Notes under the pieces: generated by a model
What the model saw: only the letters and a program-made list of their open reading frames with translations
What the model was told of the DNA's origin: nothing
Databases searched by the model: none
Origin: Streptomyces sp. NRRL B-24484
GTDB taxonomy: Bacteria > Actinomycetota > Actinomycetes > Streptomycetales > Streptomycetaceae
Length of the DNA stretch: 22,602 nucleotides
Direction: 5' to 3'
Assembly (NCBI RefSeq): GCF_000717715.1
Contig: NZ_JOAI01000072.1
Span: forward strand, 1 to 22,602
Position numbers and translations under genes: made by a program
Shown: positions 22,503 to 22,602 of the stretch, one piece after another
How the letters are laid out: each line of letters starts with the position of its first letter
Numbering within the stretch: position 1 is the first letter of the stretch

Positions 22503-22602
22503 GTGTCAAGGGACAGTAGGAGTTCCCCGCTCGCGGACAGTTGATCTCCCCACTGGCGGACGTGGAAAGTCCCCGGTGGACAGTTGATCTCCCCGCTTCT
22601 GG
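22503..22602. mobile_element. Terminal repeats, probably the end of an IS21-type element
   Basis: Starting at TGTCAAGG (22503) there are four related units beginning GGAC and ending near TCCCC: at 22511, 22535, 22558 and 22578. The second and fourth share the 17-mer GGACAGTTGATCTCCCC exactly. Arrays of about 20-bp repeats after a TG start are typical of IS21-family ends. No transposase gene is visible before the window stops. Confidence 0.5.

Overview
The window is very GC-rich with strong third-position G/C, GTG and TTG starts and Streptomyces-style gene families (STAS anti-anti-sigma factor, class F sortase with DUF4331, replication-relaxation protein, SUKH protein). It most likely comes from a Streptomycetaceae chromosome or large linear replicon. 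The mixture of intact operons, truncated genes, transposases and a decayed recombinase points to an accessory, recombination-prone region. No rRNA, tRNA or CRISPR array was seen.

Layout. (a) 1-1250: remains of two tandem DUF2267-like genes (the second frameshifted), then a STAS protein and a small hypothetical gene. (b) 1431-2335: on the minus strand a rhodanese gene preceded by the last third of a cysteine dioxygenase; on the plus strand the last third of an EfeU/FTR1 iron permease. Both genes lost their 5' parts at one junction near 2050-2065. (c) 2484-6053: divergent nickel/cobalt genes, a NiCoT uptake permease (minus) and a secreted/membrane NicO-type transporter with an EF-hand loop and a very His-rich loop (plus), then a small lipoprotein. 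(d) 6088-9822: a compact minus-strand operon, DUF4331 surface protein, class F sortase and TPR protein. (e) 10177-12468: a decayed replication-relaxation gene, a gene fusing a ribbon-helix-helix domain to an RNA-ligase-like nucleotidyltransferase behind a consensus promoter that implies a leaderless mRNA, and a possible tiny membrane peptide. (f) 12823-16543: an IS3-family element inserted at the 5' end of a decayed tyrosine-recombinase gene, followed by its small coiled-coil partner, resembling the Tn554 TnpB/TnpC pairing. (g) 16584-19482: a SUKH plus leucine-rich-repeat protein (minus) and an unrecognised protein with a His-rich N-terminus (plus). (h) 19678-20867: an IS3 remnant abutting a full-length IS5-family transposase. 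(i) 21043-22602: a small unknown gene, a perfect 16-bp terminator hairpin, a secreted bulb-type lectin, and at the right edge a four-fold repeat that looks like the end of an IS21-type element.

How the genes may work together: parts c and d look like a cell-envelope metal-handling and surface-display module; this is inference from family and proximity. The most novel item is the RHH/AT-hook plus RNA-ligase fusion. Six apparent frameshifts in three broken genes all have the same -1 sense, so assembly error should be excluded before calling every one of them a true mutation.
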